DNA from: Xanthocytophaga flava
Lineage (GTDB): Bacteria > Bacteroidota > Bacteroidia > Cytophagales > 172606-1
Reading direction: 5' to 3'
Length of the DNA: 64,000 bases
Assembly: GCA_030068525.1 (NCBI GenBank)
Contig: JASJOS010000006.1
Span: forward strand, 1 to 64,000
Each line of letters opens with the position of its first letter. The stretch's first letter is position 1. Positions 1 to 7,383 of this stretch are shown here, piece by piece. A program made the translations under genes and the position numbers. The notes below the pieces were generated by a model. That model saw nothing but the letters and a program-made list of their open reading frames with translations. It was not told the origin of the DNA and searched no databases.

Positions 1-81
1 GAAAATTGTCAGGTGCAAAACCAGCCCTGGAATTTCCCACAATTCACAGCCTTGGTAGTAGCAATTAAAAAAAATAATTAA
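1..81 (+). CDS. 3' end of an unidentified gene (partial)
   Basis: The first reading frame is open from the window edge to a TAA at 79-81 and gives the last 26 residues of a protein whose start lies outside. The end reads ALVVAIKKNN. It runs into the next + gene with a 25-base gap and belongs, by position, to the phage-type module that ends with the amidase at 2360. The fragment is too short to name a family; a tail or fibre protein is possible but not shown. Confidence 0.5.
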   Translation, partial: ENCQVQNQPWNFPQFTALVVAIKKNN

Positions 82-106
82 TTCAAATTTTCTATCTCAA
101 ACCTGT

Positions 107-496
107 TTGAAAACAGGGGAGCCGACACTTAACGAGCTGTCAGACATCAAAGGCAATCTGGAATTCCGTCAGATCTCGCTGACACGTAGCAAAGACAATG
201 CAGCCGACAGAGCATCCAGCATTGATGCCGACCTGGCAGCTGCCGAAGCAGAAGTTACCTCGTTGATTGCCATCATCGCAGCCCTTCCCGAAAGTGCTAC
301 CAAAACCGAGATGGAAAACCGGAAGGTACGTGCCGACTATCGGTTGTTCACCTTACAGCAACGGAAGGCACAGTTTGGTACTACCGCTGTGATTCTGTAC
401 GAATCCGAGTTGGGAGAGATCGAGCAGCGTTTGTCAGTGATTGATGGTTCCATGAACGACGTCACCGTTCGCAAGGCTGCTTTGCCAGCAGGCTAA
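107..496 (+). CDS. Hypothetical helical protein of a prophage module, 129 aa
   Basis: The frame opens after a TAG at 59-61 and contains no ATG before residue 66, so the likely start is the TTG at 107, close behind the preceding stop codon. The protein is rich in Ala, Glu and Leu and almost entirely helix-predicting (for example DADLAAAEAEVTSLIAIIAAL), with no cysteine, membrane segment or known motif. I do not recognise a family. Its place between a partial gene and small membrane/holin-like and amidase genes suggests a late phage gene, such as a tail-completion or assembly protein; that is inference only. Confidence 0.55.
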   Translation: MKTGEPTLNELSDIKGNLEFRQISLTRSKDNAADRASSIDADLAAAEAEVTSLIAIIAALPESATKTEMENRKVRADYRLFTLQQRKAQFGTTAVILYESELGEIEQRLSVIDGSMNDVTVRKAALPAG

Positions 497-661
497 GCGA
501 TAGGCAACGAGTATACGCAGAGACAGCGTAGATAATAGCAGAATAGGTTGGTGGTTTTGGGGAAGCAGTTCGGTCATTGACCAACTGCTTCTTTTGTAAC
601 CGTTCGGTTGTGAGTACGTCTAGCTGATTCTGCTTTGTTTCACCCTTTATTCGTTCAATTT

Positions 662-916
662 ATGAAACTACTGATTCTGATTTCGGCTTTGTGTTTTGTG
701 GTGGGTTTGGCTGGTGGCTTGTTTGTAGAGCATCATTTCAATCCGCCGGAAGTATACGAGTGTGAGGTGATTGACTACAGCCAGATTGAGCAGATTTTGG
801 CAAAACAGATTGCCAGTCATCCGGTACAGATGCTGGATGTGGAGAAGATCAAACATGTACGTCAGTTTACCTATGCGCCTGTATTTTGTGTGAGAGATAC
901 CTGTAAAGGTCCGTGA
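662..916 (+). CDS. Small membrane-anchored protein of the prophage module, 84 aa
   Basis: The ATG at 662 is preferred over a TTG at 635 because it places a hydrophobic segment (about residues 2-21, LLILISALCFVVGLAGGLF) at the very N terminus, as in a signal anchor. The rest is a short polar domain ending with FCVRDTC, a Cys-x4-Cys pair. It lies upstream of a holin-like gene and an amidase, so a role in host lysis (spanin-like or holin-accessory) is conceivable, but there is no lipobox and no recognisable spanin motif. Family not recognised. Confidence 0.5.
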   Translation: MKLLILISALCFVVGLAGGLFVEHHFNPPEVYECEVIDYSQIEQILAKQIASHPVQMLDVEKIKHVRQFTYAPVFCVRDTCKGP

Positions 917-985
917 ATCATTGTAGGAGCAATCACTGTGTAAGGGATTGTCTCTCTTTTTTTCTCAAAAAGACCCTCCTTTTTT

Positions 986-1097
986 GTCCTTCTGAAAGAA
1001 CCTTGTGACAAGACCGGCGACCTTTGGATTTGGAATGTATTTTTTCGCTCAGAAAGGAAACGTGGCTCTATTTGTCACAAGATTCTTTCAGAAGGAC
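986..1097. repeat. Interspersed inverted-repeat element, copy 1
   Basis: Two 25-base arms, 986-1010 (GTCCTTCTGAAAGAACC...) and 1073-1097, are reverse complements with one mismatch. The 62-base centre starts with AGACCGGCG and ends with CTCTATT. A second copy with the same arms and the same conserved inner edges lies at 36478-36585. A solitary arm-like sequence (GTTCCTTTCAGGAGGATAG) follows at 1142-1160. No open reading frame is inside. It behaves like a small non-coding palindromic element (REP or MITE type); it could also act as a terminator. Confidence 0.75.
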
Positions 1098-1184
1098 AGG
1101 AAGGAAAGAGTGATTCTTCCAAAAGAACAATCAGAGGAGGTGTTCCTTTCAGGAGGATAGTAGTATTACTTAACCAAAAACCAC

Positions 1185-1370
1185 ATGGCAAAATCGATAT
1201 ACGACTATATCCAGTTTGTGCTAAACAACTGGAAAACTTCTACCCTTGGGCTCTTTACTTTTTCAGGATACCTGCTCTGGATGATCAACCGGATCGATAC
1301 CCAATCATTTGTATCGCTGCTGGCTTTTATCTCTACCGTCGGATTCTTCTCCATGCGAGATCCTAAATAA
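1185..1370 (+). CDS. Holin-like two-helix membrane protein, 61 aa
   Basis: This 61-residue protein has two hydrophobic stretches, about residues 20-33 (STLGLFTFSGYLLWM) and 40-55 (SFVSLLAFISTVGFF), separated by a short polar turn, and a basic tail. Size, two membrane segments and location upstream of a phage-type amidase fit a class II holin or holin-associated protein that lets the endolysin reach the cell wall. There is no sequence motif that proves this. The ATG at 1185 follows about 270 bases of intergenic DNA containing an inverted-repeat element. Confidence 0.45.
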   Translation: MAKSIYDYIQFVLNNWKTSTLGLFTFSGYLLWMINRIDTQSFVSLLAFISTVGFFSMRDPK

Positions 1371-1448
1371 TACTCCAGAGGGCGAATAACCGTCCTCTGA
1401 TTTTTACCCTTCTTACTTATCAGTAAACCTTTATCAAACTATACCAAA

Positions 1449-1739
1449 ATGACTATTGCAACTACTGCCGTTCAACCAATTTGTGAATCAAATCTAGCTG
1501 TTGACAACATCTGTTTGACCCTTGCCAAAGAACAGTTAGCCTTTGAGAAAAAGCTGCTTGAAAACGAAATCCAGCGCCTGCAATTATTGCTTGAAGATAC
1601 CCAGCTACAGCTGGAAATGCTCAAAGAACAAAACGAGGAGCTGGAAGGTAAAAACCAGGATTTACATATGGAAGTATCTGAACTACAGGACGAAATCATT
1701 GACCTGATGGAAACAGTGGAAGATCTGATGGACGTGTAA
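1449..1739 (+). CDS. Coiled-coil protein of the prophage module, 96 aa
   Basis: After about 25 residues the protein is one continuous coiled coil (about residues 26-95) with repeated Leu/Ile at heptad positions and many Glu (LEMLKEQNEELEGKNQDLHM). It ends at a TAA 100 bases before the amidase start. No enzymatic motif is present. Small coiled-coil genes are common next to lysis genes in prophages of Bacteroidota, where their job is not established; a tail or lysis-accessory role is only a guess. Confidence 0.55.
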   Translation: MTIATTAVQPICESNLAVDNICLTLAKEQLAFEKKLLENEIQRLQLLLEDTQLQLEMLKEQNEELEGKNQDLHMEVSELQDEIIDLMETVEDLMDV

Positions 1740-1839
1740 TCACTCAAATGATGAATCACTCAAACGATCATTCTGGTTGCTCAACGATCAGAATGATCCT
1801 TTTCCTCCAACATTCCTTCACCAGCTAAATCACCCAACC

Positions 1840-2360
1840 ATGAAATTTCAATACTTTATCATTCACTGCACCGCTACACCCGCCGGACGCTGGGTATCTG
1901 CCGAAGACGTCAAAAAATGGCACACCAAACCCAAACCCTACGGCAACGGATGGAAGCAAGTAGGCTACTCAGACCTGATCTTACTGGATGGCTCGCGTCA
2001 CCAGTTCGTCAAACACAACAACGACCAGATCATAGACCCTTTCGAAATCACCAATGGGGTAGCCGGCATCAACTCTATCTCTCGTCATTTGTGTTATGTA
2101 GGTGGCCTGGACTCTTCCCACAAAGCACCATTGGATAGTCGGACGCCTCAACAGATCTCAACCATGCTCGATATAATAGGGGAGGTGTTAGGTTATGCAC
2201 CAATATCAAGATTGCCGGACATAACCAGTTTGATAACAAAGGCTGTCCGTCTTTCTTCGCCCCAACATGGCTTAAGCAGCTAGGTATTCCCGAACACAAC
2301 ATCGAGTGGCGCGATCCGTTTGGCTATGAACGGTATTTTAAGCAGGCCTGGAAGCGATAA
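1840..2360 (+). pseudogene. Frameshifted N-acetylmuramoyl-L-alanine amidase (phage endolysin type)
   Basis: The ATG at 1840 begins MKFQYFIIHCTATPAG, the first zinc-ligand block (IIHCTAT) of the Amidase_2 / T7-lysozyme family, which cuts the amide between muramic acid and the peptide stem. Reading continues correctly to GYAP near 2200, then leaves frame. In the next frame, NIKIAGHNQFDNKGCPSFF carries the second zinc block (GHN...KGCPS) and runs on through WLKQLGIPEHNIEWRDPFGYE to a TAA at 2358-2360. One extra C at 2200/2201 would restore a single 173-residue protein (YAPNIKIAGHN), the usual length of this family. So either one base was lost, inactivating the endolysin, or the sequence has an error in a short C run. 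Downstream of holin-like genes, it marks a lysis cassette. Confidence 0.85.
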
Positions 2361-2376
2361 ACATGGGGTCTTTGAG

Positions 2377-2420
2377 AGAAAAGTAAGATACAAGTAGCTT
2401 GGTGACCTACTTTTCTTTTG
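2377..2420 (+). terminator. Possible terminator after the amidase
   Basis: The 9-base arms AGAAAAGTA (2377-2385) and TACTTTTCT (2408-2416) are perfect complements with a 22-base loop, followed by a short TTTTG run. It lies 17 bases after the amidase stop. The loop is long, so this is a weak candidate. Confidence 0.35.
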
Positions 2421-2500
2421 TACAAACATAACTGAAGAAGTCGGTGGAAGAAAATGTATCAGAACAATAAACAAACATAGGTAGCAAGATTTGTCAAAAA

Positions 2501-2545
2501 TTAACCAGCGACTATACTCTTTTCAAAAGTATAGTCGCTGGTTAA
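2501..2545 (-). terminator. Strong hairpin terminator of the outer-membrane protein gene
   Basis: Perfect 18-base arms (TTAACCAGCGACTATACT at 2501-2518 and its complement at 2528-2545) enclose a 9-base loop. On the minus strand the stem is followed by TTTTTG, so it should end transcripts from the gene that stops at 2627. It also isolates that gene from the prophage module on its other side. Confidence 0.8.
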
Positions 2546-2626
2546 AAGACCCACAGTATCATTCAGGATGGCTCATGTATCATGAGTATAAACAGATGCG
2601 TTGAAACCTGGCTGATATGTTGTGTG

Positions 2627-3310
2627 TTAAAAACCGAATCCTACATAAATCTGGAAGACGCTATTTTTAGAGTCTCTTAGCAACCGACTGGCGTTGGTAG
2701 AACCATTCAGGCTGATCCCTCCATCTTTTCCTACCTCACGCAAACCATAGTTATAACGGAATCCCAGTGTAGCTCCCTTCAGATCAAAACCGAGACCTCC
2801 AGCCAGACCATAATCAATGCTATTGAATTTGTCTTTATTCAATTCGGTTACTCCATCTATCGATCCATCATCGTCTACATCTTTTATATTCACATTCGTC
2901 AGAAAGGCCGCATACGGACCGGCGTGAATGTTGAGAGGGCCCAGATTTACCATCAACAGAATAGGTACCTGAATATATCCCAGGTTGAAGCGGTACTTAC
3001 CACTGCCCTGTAAAAAATTGCTATACTCGGTTTCAGAGCCTACTAGTGTATATAAAACCTCAGGCTGTATGGATAAAACTTCTCCTGCAATGGGTGCCTT
3101 TAGAAATACGCCTGCATTGAATCCAGGTTTAATCTTTTCGTCTCCGACTTCTGTTTTATAAAAGTTGGAAAGGTTAAGTCCCCCCTTGATCCCAAATTTT
3201 ACTCCATCTGCCTCTTGTGCATAGGAATAGGTACTCATACTTAACAAGGCTAGCAAACTGAAAGTTAGATGCTTAAACGCCTGTTGTTTGATTGCAAAAA
3301 GATTTTTCAT
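2627..3310 (-). CDS. Outer-membrane beta-barrel protein (porin family, PorT-like), 227 aa
   Basis: A signal peptide ends at AYAQ-like SYAQEADG (about residue 32). The mature part starts KFGIKGGLNLSNF, the typical first strand of the OMP_b-brl_2 (PF13568) barrels of Bacteroidota, followed by alternating hydrophobic strands, GFNAGVFLKAP and FQIYVGFGF, ending in Phe as required for outer-membrane insertion. These small 8-strand barrels have mostly unknown function. The gene stands alone, with its own hairpin terminator 80 bases downstream. A second, related barrel is at 9099-9731. The fold is confident, the role is not. Confidence 0.85.
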   Translation of the reverse strand: MKNLFAIKQQAFKHLTFSLLALLSMSTYSYAQEADGVKFGIKGGLNLSNFYKTEVGDEKIKPGFNAGVFLKAPIAGEVLSIQPEVLYTLVGSETEYSNFLQGSGKYRFNLGYIQVPILLMVNLGPLNIHAGPYAAFLTNVNIKDVDDDGSIDGVTELNKDKFNSIDYGLAGGLGFDLKGATLGFRYNYGLREVGKDGGISLNGSTNASRLLRDSKNSVFQIYVGFGF

Positions 3311-4594
3311 GCTGGTTGTGATTAGTTAGTATAAGTAAACTTAGTTGTTGTAGCGATTGATTGTATATCAGTCAGATCCTACAGCATATAGGTATGTTTC
3401 GTTTTGCATACCCAGGCAATCTGTTTTCGCTTTACCAGTACCACAGTAGGCCATGCTGATAAAGTTTACGTCCATATCTATATATCCTATTCCGTCTGTT
3501 AAAAACACATCTGCAGAAAGCAGGAACTTTATTTTCATACTGAGATCTCAGGAAAGCAAATCGAATGAGTCAGTGAGTACAAAATTTGTGAATTGCTACA
3601 TAAGTGAGAGGGTGTAGTGTTGGGAGTATGCCAGTATGCATACTATTTCTTCCAAACATTGGTAGTAGAAAAGAAAGTAAAAAAAGTTATCAGCATCGCA
3701 ATAACTCTTTCTTGGGATTTTCTATGGACATTACTTTTATCTTATCTCATTTTTATCTCACATACTCTTCTGATTTTATAGAGTCCACGTAGAGAACCCA
3801 TAGTGGCAGAAGTACTAGTAAAGACATACTATGCTAGCAAAGAGAATCAACCACAGTTTGTCAGTTAGCTTTTACAACAAACGGTACAATATATATGTGA
3901 TAAAACAGTGCCACCAAATCAGCTGGTAATTGAGAATCAGTATTCTATGTGGTAAATACTTAAACTGATAAATAGGTGTTTTGTGCAGAAAGTCTCCTTT
4001 ATACACTTTCTCTCAAAGAGTATATTGCGTTTTATGCTCAGATGACCACAATTGACAAAAATACATACTTGCGTAGGGTGTGGCAAATACCTATAATACA
4101 CTTCTATGGTAGAAGTGATAGTTGTTTATATATGTTGAGGTACAGTTTTTACAGAGAACAGGTAAAATAATGTGTAGATTTTTAGTCCGGAATTAATTTC
4201 TCATCAGAGACTTTATGCTACATGTTTTTTTGTTGAGAAAATTTTTGCAGTTATATCATATACTTTGTCTGCTTAACTTCTAACTTCAGTAATCAGACAT
4301 GCCACATATAACAGTATGATTGTTTGAGTAGGAATAGGATCTCAGATAAGCCTGGGAAAACTAACAACAAGATTAGATTTCAATCCCCCTTCCTGTGGCC
4401 GCCATAATTGGTACATTGATATCTTTGTTGTTGGTCATTCCAAATATCGCAGTTGTATGAACGCTGGTGGGAGGCCAGAATTACATGGTCGATGGGGATA
4501 TTTATGACTTTTCTAGAGTAATAAAAATAGAAAGATCAGACTAAGATAGTCTGATCTTTTTGTTGATTCCGGATATAGTTATTCTTCCCGGAAT
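3311..4594. other. Long gene-poor stretch with decayed remnants
   Basis: No reading frame here looks like a gene; the two + frames of about 60 codons near 3604 and 3976 have low-complexity, shadow-like translations and no start context. On the minus strand around 4378-4510 a protein-like stretch survives in two frames (INIPIDHVILASHQR, then after a shift TTAIFGMTNNKDINVPIM, ending at a TAA), which suggests an old degraded gene of unidentified family. A hairpin at 4531-4559 is listed separately. Confidence 0.4.
4531..4563. terminator. Bidirectional hairpin terminator
   Basis: Arms AAAGATCAGACTA (4531-4543) and TAGTCTGATCTTT (4547-4559) are perfect complements with a 3-base loop, with T-rich sequence on the right and A-rich sequence on the left. 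It can terminate in either direction and lies about 170 bases past the transaldolase stop. Confidence 0.65.
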
Positions 4595-4693
4595 TTAGTT
4601 TACAACCGGCTGTTTACAAACTGACCAGGGGTCTAGATTTATTTTTACAAGATCTTTTAACTCTGTATACTCAAAAGGCTTCTCAAAAGCACC
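4595..4693 (-). pseudogene. Fragment of a response-regulator receiver domain
   Basis: Directly after an in-frame TAG (4694-4696) the minus strand reads GAFEKPFEYTELKDLVKINL and continues to a TAA at 4595-4597. The block Gly-Ala...Lys-Pro-Phe...Leu...Leu-Val matches the conserved Lys-Pro loop and last helix of CheY-like receiver domains. Nothing resembling the rest of the domain precedes it, so it is a remnant about 32 residues long between transaldolase and its distal terminator. The match is by eye and short. Confidence 0.35.
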
Positions 4694-4734
4694 CTAGATA
4701 GCAATAGTAATATAGGATAGTCTGCCAGGCAGGT

Positions 4735-5892
4735 TTACAAACCAGCCGTTTGAGTGGCGAACTGCTCACGTTTTTCTTCCAGCCCTTTCATCAACTTCTC
4801 AAATGGGTCATTGAATTTGTAAATACCTTCTTGTTCTAATTGAGCTGCGATAGTTTCCAAATCGATTCCTAGCTCTGGTAAACGGGCAAGTAAGGATTCT
4901 GCTTGTTCAAGATTATCTTCCAGACGTATTACGGGCTTTCCATCTGCCCGGTAAATCTGTAACGTTTCCAACGGAACTGTATTAACTGTTTTGGGACCAA
5001 TCAGTGATTCAACGTATTTGAGTGGGGAGTAGAGAGGATTTTTATTACCTGTGCTAGCCCATAACAATCGTTGCGTGGCTGCTCCTTTATCCATTAACTC
5101 CTGAAAACGCATGGATGAAAATACTTCTTTATAAACGCGGTAGGCTGTTTTGGCACTGGCAATGGCTACCTGACCCAACATTTCCTGAGCAAGTGCTCCT
5201 TTTTCACCACCTGACTGGACTATCTTTTCCAATAATGGATCTAGTAGCAAATCAATCCGGGAAAGAAAGAAGCTGGCTACTGATGAAATGCCATCAATTG
5301 GTTTACCACTGGCGGCACGTGCTGCCAGTGCTGCTATGTATGTTTCGGCTACAGCCCGATAACGCTCCACACTGAATAATAAAGTGACATTCACATTAAT
5401 GCCTTCGGTCAGAAGCGTTTGAATGGCAGGTAGTCCTTCTTCTGTCCCTGGTACCTTAATCATCAGGTTAGGACGGTTAACGGCTTTCCATAAACGTCTG
5501 CCTTCTTCAATCGTACCCTGTGTATCATGTACCAGCGTGGGGGCAACTTCCAGGCTTACATAGCCGTCGGTACGATTGTTATCCGGATCATTATACACAG
5601 GAAGAAAAGCATCACAGGCTCGTTGTACATCAGCTACAGCCATGGCTTCGTATATCTCTTTGGTCGTATGTTCCTGTTGAGTGAGCTGACGAATATCATC
5701 ATCGTATTCATTACTGCCTGTCATAGCTTTTTCGAAGATAGCCGGATTAGAAGTCATTCCACGCAAACCGTCTTCATCAATAAGCTGTTGCAGATTGCCA
5801 TCTCTCAGGAGCTGGCGGTTAATAAAGTCTAACCAGATGCTCTGACCTAGTTCATTGACCTGTACCAATGGATTTAACGTATTCTTTTTCAT
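4735..5892 (-). CDS. tal: Transaldolase, 385 aa
   Basis: Transaldolase moves a dihydroxyacetone unit from sedoheptulose-7-phosphate to glyceraldehyde-3-phosphate in the non-oxidative pentose phosphate pathway in the cytoplasm. Signature 1 is visible as GLRGMTSNPAIFEKAM (about residues 43-58) and the Schiff-base lysine in NLMIKVPGTEEGLPAI (about 142-157). SVERYRAVAETY and the SVASFFLSRID block follow. At 385 residues it matches the longer (mycobacterial/cyanobacterial-like) subgroup rather than the 220-residue or 317-residue forms. It stands alone; the ATG at 5892 follows a 750-base non-coding stretch. Confidence 0.93.
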   Translation of the reverse strand: MKKNTLNPLVQVNELGQSIWLDFINRQLLRDGNLQQLIDEDGLRGMTSNPAIFEKAMTGSNEYDDDIRQLTQQEHTTKEIYEAMAVADVQRACDAFLPVYNDPDNNRTDGYVSLEVAPTLVHDTQGTIEEGRRLWKAVNRPNLMIKVPGTEEGLPAIQTLLTEGINVNVTLLFSVERYRAVAETYIAALAARAASGKPIDGISSVASFFLSRIDLLLDPLLEKIVQSGGEKGALAQEMLGQVAIASAKTAYRVYKEVFSSMRFQELMDKGAATQRLLWASTGNKNPLYSPLKYVESLIGPKTVNTVPLETLQIYRADGKPVIRLEDNLEQAESLLARLPELGIDLETIAAQLEQEGIYKFNDPFEKLMKGLEEKREQFATQTAGL

Positions 5893-6645
5893 TTCATTTG
5901 TTGGATTTCATTACAAAAAGCTGGATATAGATTCTGCTATACCCATTTATTTTATTTTCTGCAATCGGGATAGTGAATAAACCTATAATAAATCAGCATT
6001 CCTTTCCTGAATAGAACACAATTTTGAACACTGACCCACACAATGGCTTATCTCAAAACTACAGGTGAATTTTAAATGGAAAAGAGAAGTGAGAGAATGA
6101 GATTGACTGAAGCTGAACAATAAAATTATGCATAACTATCAGTTACTCATAAATAAGCATGCCTGTTGCAACCTCAGGAATTTATTTTTACTAAAAGAGG
6201 ACAGCGATAGGTTGAGGTACCTCTTCTGATTTCCTACCAAACAAATTCAGAAACGAGGCTGACAGACTTTTAAGGGAATAATTTAACGTGCTAACAGGAA
6301 AGAGGCAGGCAGAAAGTGATTTAAATTGTTTTAATCCCTATTAACATATTGTATCAACCACGCAGATACTTTACCTGGTAGCAGCATTGTAAACTCTATT
6401 GTACCTAATTAAAAGTGAGATAATTACTGACAGTGAGATAATAAGGTACATATAGTGTCAGATCTGCCCCAACAAGGACTTAGGTTAAAAAATGGTAATT
6501 TTGTTTCAACATAGTATTGACATTTGCCATTGTCTGTTTCAGATTCATACTGGCATTTGTATAGAATGAAATAGTACAGTTCTTTCAAATGAATTTAAAG
6601 AACTGTACAAACATATACGATCATGAAAGGTAATTCCCGCAGATA
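5893..6645. other. Non-coding gap between transaldolase and a lipoprotein gene
   Basis: About 750 bases hold the upstream region of the transaldolase gene and the downstream region of the lipoprotein gene. I see no convincing reading frame, RNA gene or strong hairpin. A short direct repeat GTGAGATAAT occurs twice near 6414 and 6432. Confidence 0.4.
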
Positions 6646-7194
6646 TTATTCACTTGGATCGAAATCAAAATCCGCGCCATCATTCACGCTAGGCGTCGTG
6701 CTTATATTCATCACAGTTTCTCCCTGACTGTTTTTGCGAATGACATAATAATACTTTTGCGTTTTTAACTCGTCTGCATGTGCATCACGTTTGAAGTTTT
6801 TACTGGGTGCACAGGAATAATAGCCACGCATAGTGCCTGATAGAGGGCGAATGGTAAATGTACCTTCGGACTCATTAAAGGTGACATTACCTGTATTGAA
6901 GGTAAATGCCTCCGTGCGACAGTTGTAACTCGTGGCTGCATTGATAACATAAAGTTCATATTTTCCATTGGGCTTGAAATAAAATACCATCCCTTGTTCA
7001 AATGCTTTTCCTCCATAGGATCCATCATAGTTTTCGAAGTCATTGAGTGAGAAAGAACCTCCAAATGCCCACTTGCCTTTTACATTGGAAGGAATAGAAG
7101 TTCCAGGACCTGGGTCGTCTGAGGAGTTGTTTTTGGTACATGCAGATGTAGCCAGCGTAAGTAAGGTCAGGAAATTTAAAAATAATTGTTTCAT
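6646..7194 (-). CDS. Hypothetical lipoprotein, 182 aa
   Basis: The N terminus is a lipoprotein signal with lipobox TSAC (Cys at residue 19), followed by a Ser/Asp/Pro linker. The mature part has short beta-rich blocks (GKWAFGGSFSLNDF, GMVFYFKPNGKYELY, GTFTIRPLSGTMRGYYSC) resembling lipocalin-like lipoproteins of Bacteroidota in layout, and two cysteines that could pair. No catalytic motif is visible. It would be exported and anchored in the outer membrane or inner membrane outer leaflet. It is convergent with nothing and stands alone. Confidence 0.7.
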   Translation of the reverse strand: MKQLFLNFLTLLTLATSACTKNNSSDDPGPGTSIPSNVKGKWAFGGSFSLNDFENYDGSYGGKAFEQGMVFYFKPNGKYELYVINAATSYNCRTEAFTFNTGNVTFNESEGTFTIRPLSGTMRGYYSCAPSKNFKRDAHADELKTQKYYYVIRKNSQGETVMNISTTPSVNDGADFDFDPSE

Positions 7195-7327
7195 AGTGTA
7201 AGTGTTAAATGATTACTGAGCCAAAATTGCTGCCCAATGATCTTACTTGCACTGTTATTCGGTTGAATTGATAGTATTATTACATGAATTGAAGTGACTA
7301 TGAGGAAATTGTAGCTAGTGAATTGCA

Positions 7328-7357
7328 TTGAATATATCAATAGAATAGTTACCTTCG
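7328..7357 (+). promoter_or_regulatory. Predicted promoter of the glycerol-3-phosphate dehydrogenase gene
   Basis: TTG at 7328-7330, 19 bases, then TACCTTCG at 7350-7357 matches the Bacteroidota promoter TTG-N19-TAnnTTTG with one mismatch. It ends 26 bases before the start codon at 7384. Confidence 0.5.
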
Positions 7358-7383
7358 ATTATCCGGATAATAGCTAATTGATC

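Noticed and set aside
3604-4170. Two + reading frames of about 60 codons in the gap after the first barrel gene
   Set aside because: Translations look random, with no start context, no promoter and no similarity to any family pattern.
5115-5832. Two + frames inside the transaldolase gene
   Set aside because: Antisense shadows of a well-supported enzyme.
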